Shown: positions 22,091-34,569 of the stretch, piece by piece
How positions within the stretch are numbered: the stretch's first letter is position 1
Layout of the letters: the number at the start of each line of letters is the position of its first letter
Assembly: GCA_013423385.1 (NCBI GenBank)
Contig: BLZA01000017.1
Coordinates: 124,001-188,000, forward strand
DNA: 64,000 nt
DNA from: Naganishia liquefaciens
Taxonomy: Eukaryota; Basidiomycota; Tremellomycetes; Filobasidiales; Filobasidiaceae
Direction: 5' to 3'
Notes under the pieces: generated by a model
The model's database searches: none
Seen by the model: only the letters and a program-made list of their open reading frames with translations
What the model was told of the DNA's origin: nothing
Position numbers and translations under genes: made by a program

Positions 22091-25000
22091 TCATGAATCC
22101 CAGTTGTTGATGGCGAGAGAATGCAGATCGATGAGGTAATCGTTATACAGGGTACGGTCAGCATCAATCGAGGCATGCGCTGATACTCCGCCTGTCGCGT
22201 TGTTTTGTGAGGCAGCGGTGCTGAGTCGCTGAGAAGCTTTGGGGTCGACCTTGCATTGTAGATTGAGCATGTGATTGTATTCGTCGAACGAGAATTCGGG
22301 TTTGCGGTTCTGTAGTTCTTCCAGCATGGCCTAAGAGCTTCGAGTCAGGATCCAACTGGTCGCACAACTCGAAATGCCTACTTTTGGTCCGAGATCGTAT
22401 AGCTGCCAATATCGCTGTGCTCTGCTCAAGATTGAATCCTCTGCGCCATCCGTGACATTGCATAGCGTCTGCTGGATAGCTAATATATTGCGCTGGATCT
22501 TGTAGACCCCGAATTGGGTAGCGAATCGCACGTAGCGGCCGGTCGAGACCATGATCTGATCTGCCAGTGATCCCAGACCGCAGAACAAGAAGCTATTTGG
22601 ATAAGGTGTGTCAAAAACCTTGACCCGCCTCTACCCATCCTACTTGCCGTATATCTTCTTCTGGCAACTTGGACGTCACGACGCCATGACATTCACCGAG
22701 ATCCGCCGTGAGATCCAAGATGTATGGATCCGGTTCGTCGGCCTCATTTTCTATGCGGTAGTTGCCCTAGTAGCATTGAGATTAGCAAGAGCTGGAGCGA
22801 TCCAATGAGGCACCCACTTTGCTCATCGACACTTCGCAATAATGCATCATGCGACATCGCAGCTCCGCGCGAAGCGTGAAGAGCACGAGATCACCGAGTT
22901 GATCGTAGGTGGATAGGATTGCATCGAAACGCCTGGAAAAATTGGATGAGATGCTGGGCGTCAGGCTGAGCTTGAGGCTTACTGAGCCATCGCCGTGGAT
23001 AATTGCAGGGGAGGCGAGGGAATCGTGCCTGATGTCGGAATGAGCGACTAGAAGAGCGATGAGCCATGATTAGTGCGAAGCGAGAATCATCCCTACCAGT
23101 CGCTTGGTGGTTTTCGCTGCCAGGGGGGACGTGTCGTCCCCTGAGACGATCTTTAGTCTATTGAGTTGTGAAACCAGCCATCGCTACAGAAAACCTGTTA
23201 GACAGTGACGACCCAAAGTACTGGTACTTACTATACTGTAATATAGCTGGCACAATGCCTCGATCTTGGCACGTCCGCCGATGAGATCCTTTTCCGTGAT
23301 GGATTTCCCGGCATTGAGACTGAGTTCGATTCGTGTTTCCTGGCGCACCAGCTCGCGGCGTCGCTCGCTGTCCTGCAGCTGTTCAAGTGTTAGACAACGC
23401 AGAACCGGAGCGCGGACAACTTGCCGGCGTCTCTTTTAGCTCCTCGAGAAGGGCAACAATCTCATCGCGCTGGGCCCACGTAGCTGCGAGGGGAAGATCA
23501 CCGGCGGTGTACGACTCTGAAGTGACAAGATCTACAATCTTCCCGTCAGAGATGGAATAAGGACAAGACGGCGACGGACTGACCTCGATAATGCGTGCTA
23601 CATCGTTGATAGTACCGCACGATGATCCCGATGATGAGCCGCGAGTAATTTTCCTGCTGGAATGGCGTATGGGATAGCATAAAGCACAGGCTGTTGACGA
23701 GACCCATGATGTCGGTGACGGACTGCAAGAATGTCAGCTCAGCCGGAACGAGAGCAGAGGTTGGCTTACTTTGACAATTGGATACGCGCTCCACATCTCC
23801 CACGATATATCTGTCTGGAAAGCGGCAGACGCTGCGAGGCGTCAGCATCTGGCCTGTTCATCGGACATTCGACATACCGTTGACCGCGGCCTGAAAGATA
23901 CCGGTCACTTTCTCCTCCAACTGCGGCAGATACACCTTGACCACAAACTCATCCATAAACGACCCAATCACCTCTGCCTCGTCATCGAGCGAGCTGATTC
24001 CGGCCACTTTCTTCGCGCTCGCGACAAACGAAAGGTACGGCTGGAAGAGGATTCGCGCATTGAAAGGGTTGGGCTTGACCAACAGTCGGTACTGCCGGGT
24101 CTTGCGCGACGCGAGGTCGAGATTGATTGAGGTGACGGCGATTCCGTTCTGGACGCCCTTTTCGGCGAGTGCGACGAGTCCCGGAGCATAGGCTTGCATG
24201 GCGGCATCCACTTGGCCCTGGTAAGCGGCCAAGTCTCTGTCGAGCGCTTGAAAGTCGGTGTCTCCGAAGCGAAAAATGACCTGGGCGAGGTCAGGTGGGG
24301 AGCCGCACGAGGGCCGAGAGGAGACGCACCTTGTTCCTGTCCCTTGCTGCTTTACTATCCCGCAAGACATCGTTGACCGACGTCATGGGCTTGACATTCA
24401 GATCGCTTCCCCGGTCGTGGTCCGTCAGATAGTCGTGCATGAGCGTCCGAACCTGGGGAATCGTCAGAGAAAGTTCCAGACCCGACGCGCATGTCCTCAC
24501 CTCTTTCTGCATCGGCTTGATGACTTCTTCCATCGGTATTGCAATCGCAGGTTGCGCCTGTCCCGGACGCTACAGGGTCGTTAGCGCACCACTCATGTCC
24601 CGCCTCCGCTCAAAGACCACACGCACCATGCCCATCCTCCCGACGATCTCGCTGACGACACGATGTCCCTCGACAACGGCGCGCAACTTGGAGTACACTG
24701 TCCAGAACAGATCCAACAGCGTTTCTGCCTGATCTGCCGAATCGCTCTGGTCGAGCGCGTCGCTGCGCAGCCGGGGTTTGCCCGTCCGCAGGAGCGTTGT
24801 CGAGCCCGTGGTGGGTACGATGGACGCGCGACTTGAGCCCTCGATGATGGTCTGTTGGCGCATTGACTGAAAGTCGGCGCGCCGCATATCCATTCTGGAG
24901 CGCCTACGTCAGCTCAAGCTTGACATCCACCTTGTCGAGGGAAACCCACCGCTCGGCCACTTCGTCAATCGTCGTCTCAATCAACGCATTCAGCTCGCTC

Positions 25001-26512
25001 CCAATCCGCGCACTGATGACCTCGAGCGCATGGGGCAGCTTGCCCAGCAGAGACAGCGCCTCGAGCATAACCTCCATGTACGCAAACGAATCCTGCTCCG
25101 GATTGATCGGCTTTGCCTTGCCCGCCACCTCGTTTGCGCCGCCGAGTATCCCCTCGCCGGTAGCACCGGCCGGCCGTCGGTCGCGCAGCGGAATTGCCGG
25201 CAAGTCGAGCAGTTCCGCATCGGAGAGGTAGAGGATCGGGTCCCGCATCGGTTTCATGCTGAGTCCGACGAGAAACGTCGAGAGGCGCTGACTCATCCTG
25301 TCTGCTGGTGTGGCGGGGACAGGATCGGCGGTGTCTTCGGCGTTGTATTTCGGGACGATCACTGGACACGGTCAGTCGGGAAGGTTCGCTCGGCAAGGAC
25401 GGGGCGGACTCACTCTCCGTCTGACCGGGCTCGTATACGGCCCACCGGGTCTCACTATATGACGTCTTCAAGTATAGACAATTGCTCAACTCGTCCATCA
25501 TGATCTCCATCAACGCCTACGCGTCGTCAGCATTCGTCGTACTCTGGACTCCTACGCGGACACCCACATTCTTCTGCGCCTGGAGGTATATCCTGAGCTC
25601 GTTGAGCGCCTCGATTTCTTGCATCTCGTCTCGGTCGATTGTCTTGAGGCTTCGCGTGAGGATGACACTCGCCTGGAGAAATTTGCGGTCGCCGATCAAG
25701 GCCTCTAATCGTTCCGGCACCTTGTTGAGGTTTTCTCTGCTTCCGTCGTCAGCCCGGACGTTGGACGCCCTACAAACCCCCTGGACTCACATCGTATCCA
25801 ATAGCTTCAAGGTATCCCTGACGACCCTCTCCTTGTTCCACAACCCGGCCATCTCCCCGCGTTTTCCGACTCCCCCATCCAGCCCTGCCGCACCCCCTGC
25901 CAGGCGCTCCCTACCGGCGCGCAGTCCACGCTTTGCGTCCCGAATGGCGCCCTGAATCTCTGCCAACGAACGCACGAGCTCGGCATGCAGCGGGAGGCTG
26001 TTGGCGTAGGTTTGGTAGTGTGCGCGTACGCTGGATGCGAGAGAGGTGGAAAGGGTTGTGTGAATGGAGAGGAAGGAAGGGAGACGTGTGGATTGGGTTG
26101 GGGAGTGCAGGAGGGAGAGGGCGAGGGATGTTGGTGCGAACTGGCGGTGGAGGATGGCGCGGCGTTAGCTTGTTCCAGCCAGGAGCCAGGATAAGGAGTG
26201 GGGACTCACGTCCGGCGCGAGTACTTCCGGCCAGTCTCTCTTGATTCGTCGCAAGATGGCTGCGAGCGTGGATTCGAGTTAGCGAGGCGGGATAACCGAC
26301 CGGCAAAGAACTCACCATCGATATCATCGCCATCCCCCGCCGCGCTTCTGACCTCTTCCCCTGCATGCCTCTTGCCATTCGCTCTTCCTCCCGTCGCTCC
26401 GGCACTCTTGAACGCATCCACCACGGCGATTTTACGTTCCCGCTCTGTATCTTGCCGTCCCGGCTCGTCACGCATTTCCGTGCGATGGACCCGATCGGTT
26501 GTCCTCGCCTCG

Positions 26513-26546
<34 letters not shown>

Positions 26547-26943
26547 GCAGCGGCGGCGAGGCCACGCCAAGCCCATCCCGCGTTCTCTCCTCGGAAATCC
26601 TCCCTTCCGTGCCCCTCCCGTCATCACGCAGCTGGACACCACCCCCGGGCCTCCTCACGCTCCTCGCCGGCCTCACAGGCCTCCCCGCCGCACTTCCCAT
26701 TCCCATCCCCCCACGATCCGCTTCCCACCGCCCATCAACATCCACCCCGGGCGGTGGAACACTCGTCTCGAACCGCTGCGCCATTGTCGTTGCCGTTGTC
26801 GTTGCAGATGGACGACGATGCGGGAGGGATACCCCCTGGGGGACCATGACGGGCTGGAGAGCAGCGGGGAGGGCGGCGCCGTCGAGGTGGTGGGGAGGTG
26901 TGTAGGGTTGGGGGTTGCTGATCTGTAATTTGCGGCGGGACAT
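22091..26943 (-). CDS. SEC8: Exocyst complex subunit Sec8 (EXOC4)
   Basis: Subunit of the octameric exocyst, which tethers secretory vesicles at the plasma membrane. The N-terminal exon (26943 downwards) is a disordered extension with a long Thr run encoded by a GTC/GAC triplet repeat near 26515-26546. It splices to AILRRIKRDWPEVLAPD and FAPTSLALSLLHSP, the conserved Sec8 entry block. Then come helical segments including NLNKVPERLEALIGDRKFLQ-type and MDELSNCLYLKT-type motifs, and a long alpha-helical body down to the end MLEELQNRKPEFSFDEYNHM at about 22270-22330, stop 22091. There are many introns of about 50 nt (for instance around 25360-25520 and 23850-23880), which I did not all resolve. 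Divergent from ASH2. Confidence 0.88.
26513..26546. repeat. GTC triplet microsatellite in Sec8 exon
   Basis: About eleven tandem CGT/GTC triplets, read on the minus strand as a run of threonine codons in the disordered N-terminus of Sec8. Confidence 0.9.
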
Positions 26944-27251
26944 GGCGGTGTGTCGGGGATCGGATGGTCGGAAGGGCAAGAGGACGAGGACGAAGACGAG
27001 GTGGGTGTCGTCACTTGAGTCGGAATGGCGGAAATCAATAATAGCGCGCAGCAGTCGCGGTAAATGGGCGGTAATTGCAGGGTTGCGCAGAAATCAGAAC
27101 GCGAAAAGTCATGAGCGCGCGTGGAAACACGCGCGCACCACACCGCGTCTCGACCAGATCACTTTGTATGCAATGGAATCCTTGAACTAATGTCCCCCTT
27201 CGCCCCCCTCCCCTCCCCTCCCCTCCCCTCTCCCCTCCCCGCAGAGCCCAC
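26944..27251. promoter_or_regulatory. Divergent promoter, SEC8 and ASH2-like
   Basis: A 308-base head-to-head gap. Next to the ASH2 start there is a pyrimidine tract made of repeated CCCCT units (about 27203-27240), a common basidiomycete core-promoter feature. Confidence 0.6.
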
Positions 27252-29872
27252 ATGTCCCGCTACGCTCTCCCGCCCTCGTTTCCCGCTCCCCCGCCGCACG
27301 AGCCAGACGACGTGCGCGGCATGAAACGCAAAATTGCAGGATGGACCGCACCGGGCGACATCATTCATGTCCAAACGCACGCGCCACCCATTCCGTCCGT
27401 CTTGGCCACAACGCTTCCCGTACCTCCTCTCAGTGTCCCGTCCTCGCCGACTGCTCGCTCCGCGCCGCGCGAGGATTCCCCGCAGGTCAAGCACGAACCA
27501 CCGGATATCAAGCCCGAGCCCGTCCACACTGCCTCCCCGGCTCCATCGTCGCCCTTGCCGCCGACGTACGCACGCATGGGCACGCGCATTCCGGCGTCGG
27601 GCGATCTGGGGAATACGGGCGCACGGACTGCGACGTGGCCGCGGCTCGCGGGTGTCTCGATCGGCGGCGGCGGCGGCGGCAGTGAGATGTGCGTAGATAG
27701 ACAGGAAACGATTACAGAAGAGGAATGTTATACATGGACAGACCTTCCAATGAATAAACAAGGTGAGCCTCGGCTGGGAATACCCTTGGAGTGACCCGGA
27801 GGACTGATGGCTGGGCGTAAGGATTCCGCTACATTCCCTGTGGACCTTCGCCCGTTCCCTCGCCGAGCGTCGCGCATCCGTTCTATCGAAGAGTACCAGC
27901 GTTGCACGCGCCATTTGGAGCTCTAGAACCACCACCACCACCACCACCACCACCACCACCACCGACGACGGCGACGAAAACCGAGTTGACAGACTTTCCG
28001 GATTGTCCCACGACCTCGCCCTCCTCCGTCCACCTCGACCCACTCGACCGCTCACCCTACCTCAAACTCTCCCCCTCCTTCCACACCTGCACCGCCGAAA
28101 AGGGCTTTCGTTCCGTGCGCGCCAATGTTCCCGTTCGGACGGGCGCATGGTACTATGAAGCCTTGATCATTCGTGGCGGTGGAGATTCGGCTTCCTCGGA
28201 CGTCTCGCGCGGACGGCGGTTCGGCTGTGGCGGCGATGGGGGCGCCAGTCGCGATGTCGGTGGTGCAGGTGCGCATGTACGGCTCGGGTTTGCACGTCGA
28301 GAGGCGCCGTTGAATGGCCCGGCGGGATTGGACGGATACAGCTATGCCCTGCGTGATGCCACGGGTCAATGCGTTCACTTGTCCCGTCCACGAACGTACA
28401 GCTCTCTCGGCGGCTTTGGCACCGGCGACGTCATTGGATGTCTCATTGATCTCCCACCCGTGCTCAAACCTGCGACGCCGATCAAGCGGAAACGGATTCC
28501 GATTCGGTACAAGGGTCAGCTCTATTTCGAGAGTATGGAGTATACGGTGCCCAAGGAGATGGACGCACTCGTGGCACGTGACGGACGGCCCGTGCCCGAA
28601 CCGGTGGCGTCCGAGGAGGAGCAGCAAGACAATCCGAGACCGCCGTGTCCATCGCCACTGAAAAAAGGCAAAGCAGCAGCGGCGGCGGCGGCGGCGGCGG
28701 CGGCGGGCAAAAAACGTAAAAAGCCCGGAAAACGGGATCCTGCGAGTGCCGACGAGCAGGCCAAGCAGCCTCGACCGCGCGCGCTGCCGCGACTCCGGGG
28801 CAGTCGAATTCGATTCTTCCTCAACGGGCAACCCATGGCCGAAGCACCGGCATTCGAGGACCTGTTTGATTTCGCGCCGTTGGGCCCGACCGAGGCCGAA
28901 CGCGCATCGAAAGCGGCACTCATCAAAAAGCTCGGTGCGCTCGAAGCGAGCTTGCGGGATCGCGAAAATGAATGCGACGACGGAACGCTCGGGTATTACC
29001 CCTTCATTTCATGCTTTGGCGGCGGCAAAGTTCAATTCAATCCGGGCCCCACGTGGATGGCGCCCGTCGCGCCGGATGCATGGGGACTCGGCACCACCAA
29101 GGATCACGTTCCGCGGACGCCCCGACCGTTCAGCGACCGATGGACAGAATTCACGGCCGAAGAAACAACGTACGATCGCGCAGACGAGGAGGAATTGACG
29201 GCGCTCTTGCGCACCGAGGAAGCCGCCGCCGCGGCCGAGACAAAGGCGGCGGCCTCGCCGCGCGGAGGGAAACGCGCCAAGCCGGGCACCACCAAGGCCA
29301 AGGTCTCGGTGAGCAAGCGCGCGTCGATTGCCGCGGCGATACAGGCGGCCTCGTCCATTCCCATCTCGCGGGCGTCGTCCGAGACGACGGGCGCAGCGGT
29401 CGAGAAGAGTGAGGCGTATCTGGCGACGGTGGTGCAGGAGCGGGGAACGCCGGCGGGCACGCCTGTGCCGGGGACGCCCGTGCAGGATGGCTTTACACCG
29501 GTAGACGATCCGCAGCCAGTATTGGGTTCGGCACCGGCAACAATGCCCTCTTCCGCGACCTTGTCGCCACATCCCGATTCACATCATCCCTTCCCGCCAT
29601 CAAACGGTCCCGCCTCACCTCAACCCATACCCTCTGAAACACCCGTATCCGCCTCCCCCACCCAAGCGCCGCCGCCCTCGCATACACCCAACACGCGCAA
29701 CGCCGGTTCCTCGGCAACGTCGGAAGATGCTCCAGGAGAGGACGATTGGTCGCCTGCCGTGAGTGAACGGATGATGGTTGCAGACGATGAGGCGCCCGAG
29801 TTGCCGTATGGAATGGAGGTTGCCGAGTCACTTATCGGTGGCGCAGGGCAAATACAGCAACAGGGGAGCTGA
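27252..29872 (+). CDS. COMPASS subunit Ash2/Bre2 (SPRY domain)
   Basis: Ash2L/Bre2-type subunit of the COMPASS histone H3K4 methyltransferase. Two exons, 27252-27762 and 27822-29872, give 853 aa. After a disordered N-tail and a 12-Pro run, the SPRY domain starts at YLKLSPSFHTCTAEKGFRS and contains TGAWYYEALI, HVRLGFARREAPLNGPAGLDG, YSYALRDATGQ and GDVIGCLIDLP, all hallmark Ash2 segments. As in yeast Bre2 and Ash2L, a long insert splits the domain (poly-Ala, Lys-rich, about residues 440-520) before its second half: IRFFLNGQPMAEAPAFEDLF and YYPFISCFGGGKVQFNPG. The tail is disordered and acidic. No PHD or winged-helix N-domain is visible, as in Bre2. Confidence 0.92.
27928..27963 (+). repeat. 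ACC triplet microsatellite (poly-Pro)
   Basis: Twelve tandem ACC units near the 5' side of exon 2 of the Ash2-like gene, read as CCA proline codons. Confidence 0.9.
28672..28707 (+). repeat. GCG/GCA triplet run (poly-Ala)
   Basis: Alternating GCA and GCG codons giving a run of about eleven alanines inside the SPRY insert of the Ash2-like protein. Confidence 0.85.
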
Positions 29873-30525
29873 GCGCGAGGGTGACGTATCGCAGTGGTGT
29901 GCATATGATGACCAACTATCTTATATGCTCAATTACGCCCAGTCTTGTGAAATATTGATCAATGAGACATGGCTGTCAGCCGCCGCTCGCGTCGCAATTT
30001 CACGAGGCAGCTTCTCTCCTGTTCTGAGCGTTGCCATATCAGGCCAGCAGCGCATATGATGCTCTCCACGTCCTTGTTTGCGGACAGCGACTCTGGAGAA
30101 ATTTCGTGTCGCACGATCTTTGGACTGCTTGCACTGCGGACGTTGCCAAGTATCACTCAGCAAGTTCCTGAGCAAGTAAGACGAACGACCGTAGTGTGCA
30201 ATGGGCCATACGTCAAGACAGCTTTGGCTCGATTTCATTAAGAATGCATCAAGACAGTCTGGTCTTCAAACTGGTTTGCGGCAAAAGCCGAGTTGGGCTT
30301 TCAAGGCGGATGAAGCGGTCGTTCGCCGAACCATGGCTCTGGCAGGAAGCGTATCTTTCTATTGCTGATGTTTCATCGTATTGAAGCTGAATGATCACTC
30401 CGTAGTGACCGGGCGGTCTAGGTACCATATGTGGCTAAAGGTCCCCCTTGTGATGGTCAAGGAATAACACGTCGCGATAGGAGTCGCGAAACGTCTATAG
30501 GTGAAGCCTTCACACGGTCTAGAAA
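29873..30525. other. Convergent intergenic gap
   Basis: Between the 3' ends of the Ash2-like and UBE2W-like genes. No gene or structured RNA recognised. Confidence 0.5.
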
Positions 30526-31251
30526 TCACCAGGCATCAGTAAGCAACGTCGGGACGCGCCGATATGCGAAACGTACATCGTCATGGAAATCCCATCTTCT
30601 ATCGAGGGGATAGGCATGGTCAATACTGATGTTGCCTGTTCTGAGTTGTCATAACCCACGTTTTCTTTGGATTAGAAGGCGCGTGTGCCACATAACGATC
30701 GTTGCCCTCCGGGCTGGATGCATCGTCAGTATACGCCTTGGAGGAATCCCCTCACGACGTACTGCTCTAGCTTTGTGTTTGATGCGAGGATTGACTGAAG
30801 AGTAATTGCCACGCTGGATACGGTCAGGACCGGTGACCATCCGTCCGCTTCACACCAGGAATCAGCACCAGACCTCCTCTCGAGATGAATTTGGGATACC
30901 TAGCGTGCTGGCGCAAATGTGTCCATTGGTGTAAATATGAGGGTGAACAGGCACGCGATACCTCACGCCATCAATCTCGCCATCGTAGAATGTCACCTGA
31001 GGCGCCTCGATAGGATAATTTGGCTCAAAGAAGAACCGGAGCGCAAAGACTTGGCCCTTGTAGAGGCTCTCGCCGAGGACTTGAACGGAGATGTACCACG
31101 TCTCGAGGTCGTCGGCTCTGAGGAGATGGACGCCGGCCGGGGTTTGTTCGTTCTTGAAGGCTGTGAGTTCCTTGGCTAGGAGGTGTCAGAGGACATGGAG
31201 GATTGCCGGATGAGGCGACGTACCAAGACGCCTCTTTCCCAACGTTGCCAT
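30526..31251 (-). CDS. Ubiquitin-conjugating enzyme E2, UBE2W type
   Basis: E2 enzyme of the UBE2W group, which in animals attaches ubiquitin to protein N-termini. Exons 31224-31251, 30900-31175, 30763-30847, 30660-30713 and 30526-30598; 516 nt, 171 aa. UBC fold landmarks in order: KRRLAKELTAF, VQVLGESLYKGQVFALRFFF, YPIEAPQVTF, VPVHPHIYTNGHICASTLG with the HPN-like HPH and catalytic Cys, ADGWSPVLTVSSVAITLQSIL, then PEGNDRYVAHAPSNPKKTRW and the FHDD end. The NPKKTxW-HDD tail is what points to UBE2W rather than other E2s. An insertion before the active site (YDGEIDGVRYR) lengthens the loop. One residue at the exon 3/4 border depends on the join chosen. Confidence 0.88.
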
Positions 31252-31726
31252 CGCTGATGCCTGTGGACAAGATGATGACTGCAGGCTGTCATTCGTCATT
31301 CCACCCGTCGACTTGGCGATACTGTGTACATTGTTTACTTTGTGCAAGAGTTGTTTACTTTGAAGTTTCGTGGAAACGAGATCCCTCTCAAACGTCATGA
31401 AGACTCTGCTGATACGTGTGCGCAGCATCAGACCTGACTCTTGGTTAGATAGGCCGACGGAAGATGAGCAGTGAAAAATGCGAACACCTTGCCGTATTTC
31501 TCTAGAGGAGATTCGCGACTTCACAGTGATGGTTGCCCTCCTTTTCCTCGAGCAAGTCCGCTTCAGATCCTTCTCGCTTCGGTATCAGTCGCCTTCAGAC
31601 ACCTTCAGCCATCGAGCATTGTCGCTCCCTACCAGAAACTTCATCTACACCTGACGAGATATTCAATACCTATATATACAACTAGACTGCTTCATTATAG
31701 ATTCAAGGGCAGCATGCGCTCGCCCT
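31252..31726. other. Intergenic, promoter side of the E2 gene
   Basis: A 475-base gap between two minus-strand genes; no further gene seen. Confidence 0.5.
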
Positions 31727-33929
31727 TTACAAATCCCCAAGCTCCTTGCGAATCCGCTCCCTCACCTCGCGCAAGCTCCCGCCACCACCACGAACGACGA
31801 CCTTGCCCGGGCTCGCCGGTCCCGCAAGGCTAATCTTCGCGCCAGGCGAAGCATTGATCTGATGCGCCGCGGATGGCATCTCGAGCCATTCTTGACGTGC
31901 GATCGTGCGCAGGATGAGGAACGACGGGCATAGTTGCGTGAGGAGGACGAGAGAGTCGTATGCTTCCGCTGAGGTGGATGTGCGCGTCTTTTCAGCATGG
32001 GAGCTACGCGAGGGCCGGAATGAGACTTACGACCAGAGATGGGCGTCTTGGAGCTCTTGACGACGATATCGATGACGTCTGATACGGGGAATGCACGGCG
32101 TTTGGCGCGCGGAGAGGAGCCAGGGCTTGCGAGCGATGCGGTATTGCTCGGCGAGAGTGAGAAGAACCTAGATGAAGCCGGCCACACCTTCAGCATGGTC
32201 TTCGCTTGTTTGGCCCGCAAGAACGCTTATACTTGCATCCACACGGCCTCGGCAACGCCCTCGAGACGACTGAGCGTGCTCCGCCGCTTTAGCTCGTCCT
32301 GCATTTGAGACCTCGACATGCCCTGCGTTGTCGTTTGACCGCTTTTAAGCAACGGCCGAGACAATCCGGGTGCTTCCTTGCCCGAGCGGGCCTTGATCTG
32401 CCAACCCGTTAGCCACCGACGCTTTCGAAAGCATGCAAAGGCTACAAACGTACCCTTTCAAACAACGCACGTTGGCGTTCCTCGGCGGATCCCGCCGGGG
32501 CCGCCTTGGTCTCCTTGGGAATCATCATCACGGGTCCAAACACATCTTCCTCCGCCGCACCCGCTGGTCGCTTGAGCCCCGGAGCAGTCCCGGCGACCGC
32601 CTGCAGTCGCTGCCCGACACTCGAGCCCGTGGACCGGAACGCCGGCGGGGGTAAGAGCCCACCCCGGTTTTCCCCCGAAGACACGAGAGGACTGCTCCGG
32701 CCGAGACGACTTGATGATGGTGATGGCGGTGCCGATATTGGGATTCCGAGCGGGGGCAAGAGGGATCCGATGGCGGGTTGGAGTTGCGGTAGGGCGGCGC
32801 ACGGGATGTGTGGGATTTTGGAGTCGAGAGGGTCGTCGTGATCGTCCTATCCGCGGCATCAAGTAAGAGGCCATGAATCCACATCACTCTGAAACAGACT
32901 ACTTACTTGCACCGCGTGTTGTTTGACCCACGCCCAGAGTCGTTCCTCGATTGCCCGACACCGCGCCTCACTACCCGCACTCCACCTCGCCACGGCGCCG
33001 ACCGCTTTCCCGGCCCCGCCGCACGCTTCCCCCTCGCCATGCAAAGTATTCACATACGACGCGGCCTCGCGCGGCGTCAGCTGGATCTCGAGGCCGAATC
33101 CGTATGTATGAACGCGACGGGACGTGGTGGCGTCAATGGTCCGTGTGGGTGTAACAGTGTAGCAAGCCGTTGGATTTGGCCCCCGGGTATCGAGGAACGG
33201 GTTCTCTTCCGACGACGATAATGCCAAAGAGGTCGAACTCTGAGAGGTATCTTGCCATAACCACATCAACCTCTTGAGCTCGCTCAGCCCGAACCGCTTG
33301 CCGCAGCTCTTCTCGACGATCGGCCGCAGCGCGACGTAATTTGTCAACGCCTCGAGCCGTACGTCCATCGGTTCGATTCCATACGTCGTTGCCCGTGCAG
33401 ATGGTGGTGGCGGCGGCGGAGGAAGTACCGGCGGATGCGTCGCGATATGCAACGAGAGCGCCAAGTCGAACGATTGATGCAGTGCCAAAAGACTCGCAAG
33501 GTGCGGCGGCAGCACATCGGCGCGCTTCCAAGGTGTCTTGAGGGCCGCTTGCTCGAGATCGGTCGTTTTGGACGTAAGCGAGACAGCGTTTCCATTCCTC
33601 GGTGTTGGCGGAGGCGTTTCATCCCGCGGCGGTGCAGGAGGTTGCGAACCGAGCCGCAAGATGATCTTTCGAGGCGTCGGAAACGGCGCCGTCGGTGGAT
33701 TCGGACTCGGCACGTTTGGCGGCGCAGTGACACGCCGTCGTTTGGCTGCACTCGTACCAACTTGGGGATCTTGTTCACGCGTAGATCGCTTGTGATGGCT
33801 ATCCGGCGGTGTCAAGAGCCCTTCGCCGACGTATGCAACAATCTGGCGCTTCCGCGGGGTGGTGAGGGGAGCCGAGGGTGCGGAATCGTGTGACCTCGAT
33901 TCCGGCTTGGATGGTGTATGACGGGACAT
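31727..33929 (-). CDS. CDT1: DNA replication licensing factor Cdt1
   Basis: Cdt1 loads the MCM2-7 helicase at origins in G1. The start chosen is the ATG of MSRHTPSKPE. A basic, disordered N-tail with several TPPxT/TPRK sites (possible CDK sites) precedes the middle winged-helix domain: LPPHLASLLALHQSFDLALS, then ALTNYVALRPIVEKSCGKRF and LSELKRLMWLW, typical of the geminin/MCM-binding fold of Cdt1. After an intron-split linker the C-terminal winged helix is seen at the end: YDSLVLLTQLCPSFLILRTI, EWLEMP and a final LREVRERIRKELGDL, the MCM-binding part. Introns lie near 32845-32895, 32405-32455, 32172-32230 and 31990-32030; not all borders were fixed. No PIP box was noticed. Confidence 0.85.
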
Positions 33930-34492
33930 GGTATTGGAAGAGAGGCTTGGCGGTGTCGATCCAGTCGATTCTCGCAAAGTAGGAAGGGGACGTCTGGTGA
34001 GCGAGACGTGGTGGCCGCGGTGATGGACGCATGTGCGCAAAAGAGGAGAAGCCATGATGACCATGTTGGCAGTAACTTCTACCTGGTGCGCCCCGGACTG
34101 CCCGCCATTTACTCTTCATGTGCCGCCATAATGGGAAAAATCATGAATTCATGAAGAGAGCTCATGATGAACGCACATTCGAGGAGCGTCCCGGGCAATT
34201 CACTCGAAGAGTTCCCCCTCATCTTCCATCAGCTGCCATCAAGCGACCTCGGGATGTCCAAAGGACGCTCAGTCGATCGCTCCTCTGCCGTCGTGATGCC
34301 CCACGGACGGCAGACTGATGCAAAGGTCCGTTGACGGGATGCAAGATCGGCCTGGGGCTGATGGAAACACCAGTGATGCGGTCGGATGAGGTGCTTGTTG
34401 TGATTCGCGCCACAAGAGGACGGCGCATGATGGAGATCAAGCGCCAACTGTCTCGCGCAAACTCGTTTGCCACCTTGACATCCTGAGCGATA

Positions 34493-34538
<46 letters not shown>

Positions 34539-34569
34539 TGCCTGGTTGTGTCCACGCCCACAAATCACC
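33930..34569. promoter_or_regulatory. Divergent upstream region with CA microsatellite
   Basis: A 640-base gap between the head-to-head starts of CDT1 and the type I membrane protein gene. The CA repeat (separate entry) ends 32 bases before the latter's start codon. Otherwise featureless. Confidence 0.55.
34494..34537. repeat. CA dinucleotide microsatellite, 22 units
   Basis: An uninterrupted run of 22 CA units just upstream of the ATG at 34570; probably lies in the promoter or 5' UTR. Confidence 0.97.

Noticed and set aside
26365-26928. Arg/Pro-rich plus-strand frame opposite Sec8
   Set aside because: Antisense shadow produced by the GTC repeat and GC-rich codon use of the Sec8 N-terminal exon.
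28052-28831. 259-codon minus-strand frame opposite the Ash2-like gene
   Set aside because: Antisense of conserved SPRY codons; Arg-rich and low complexity.
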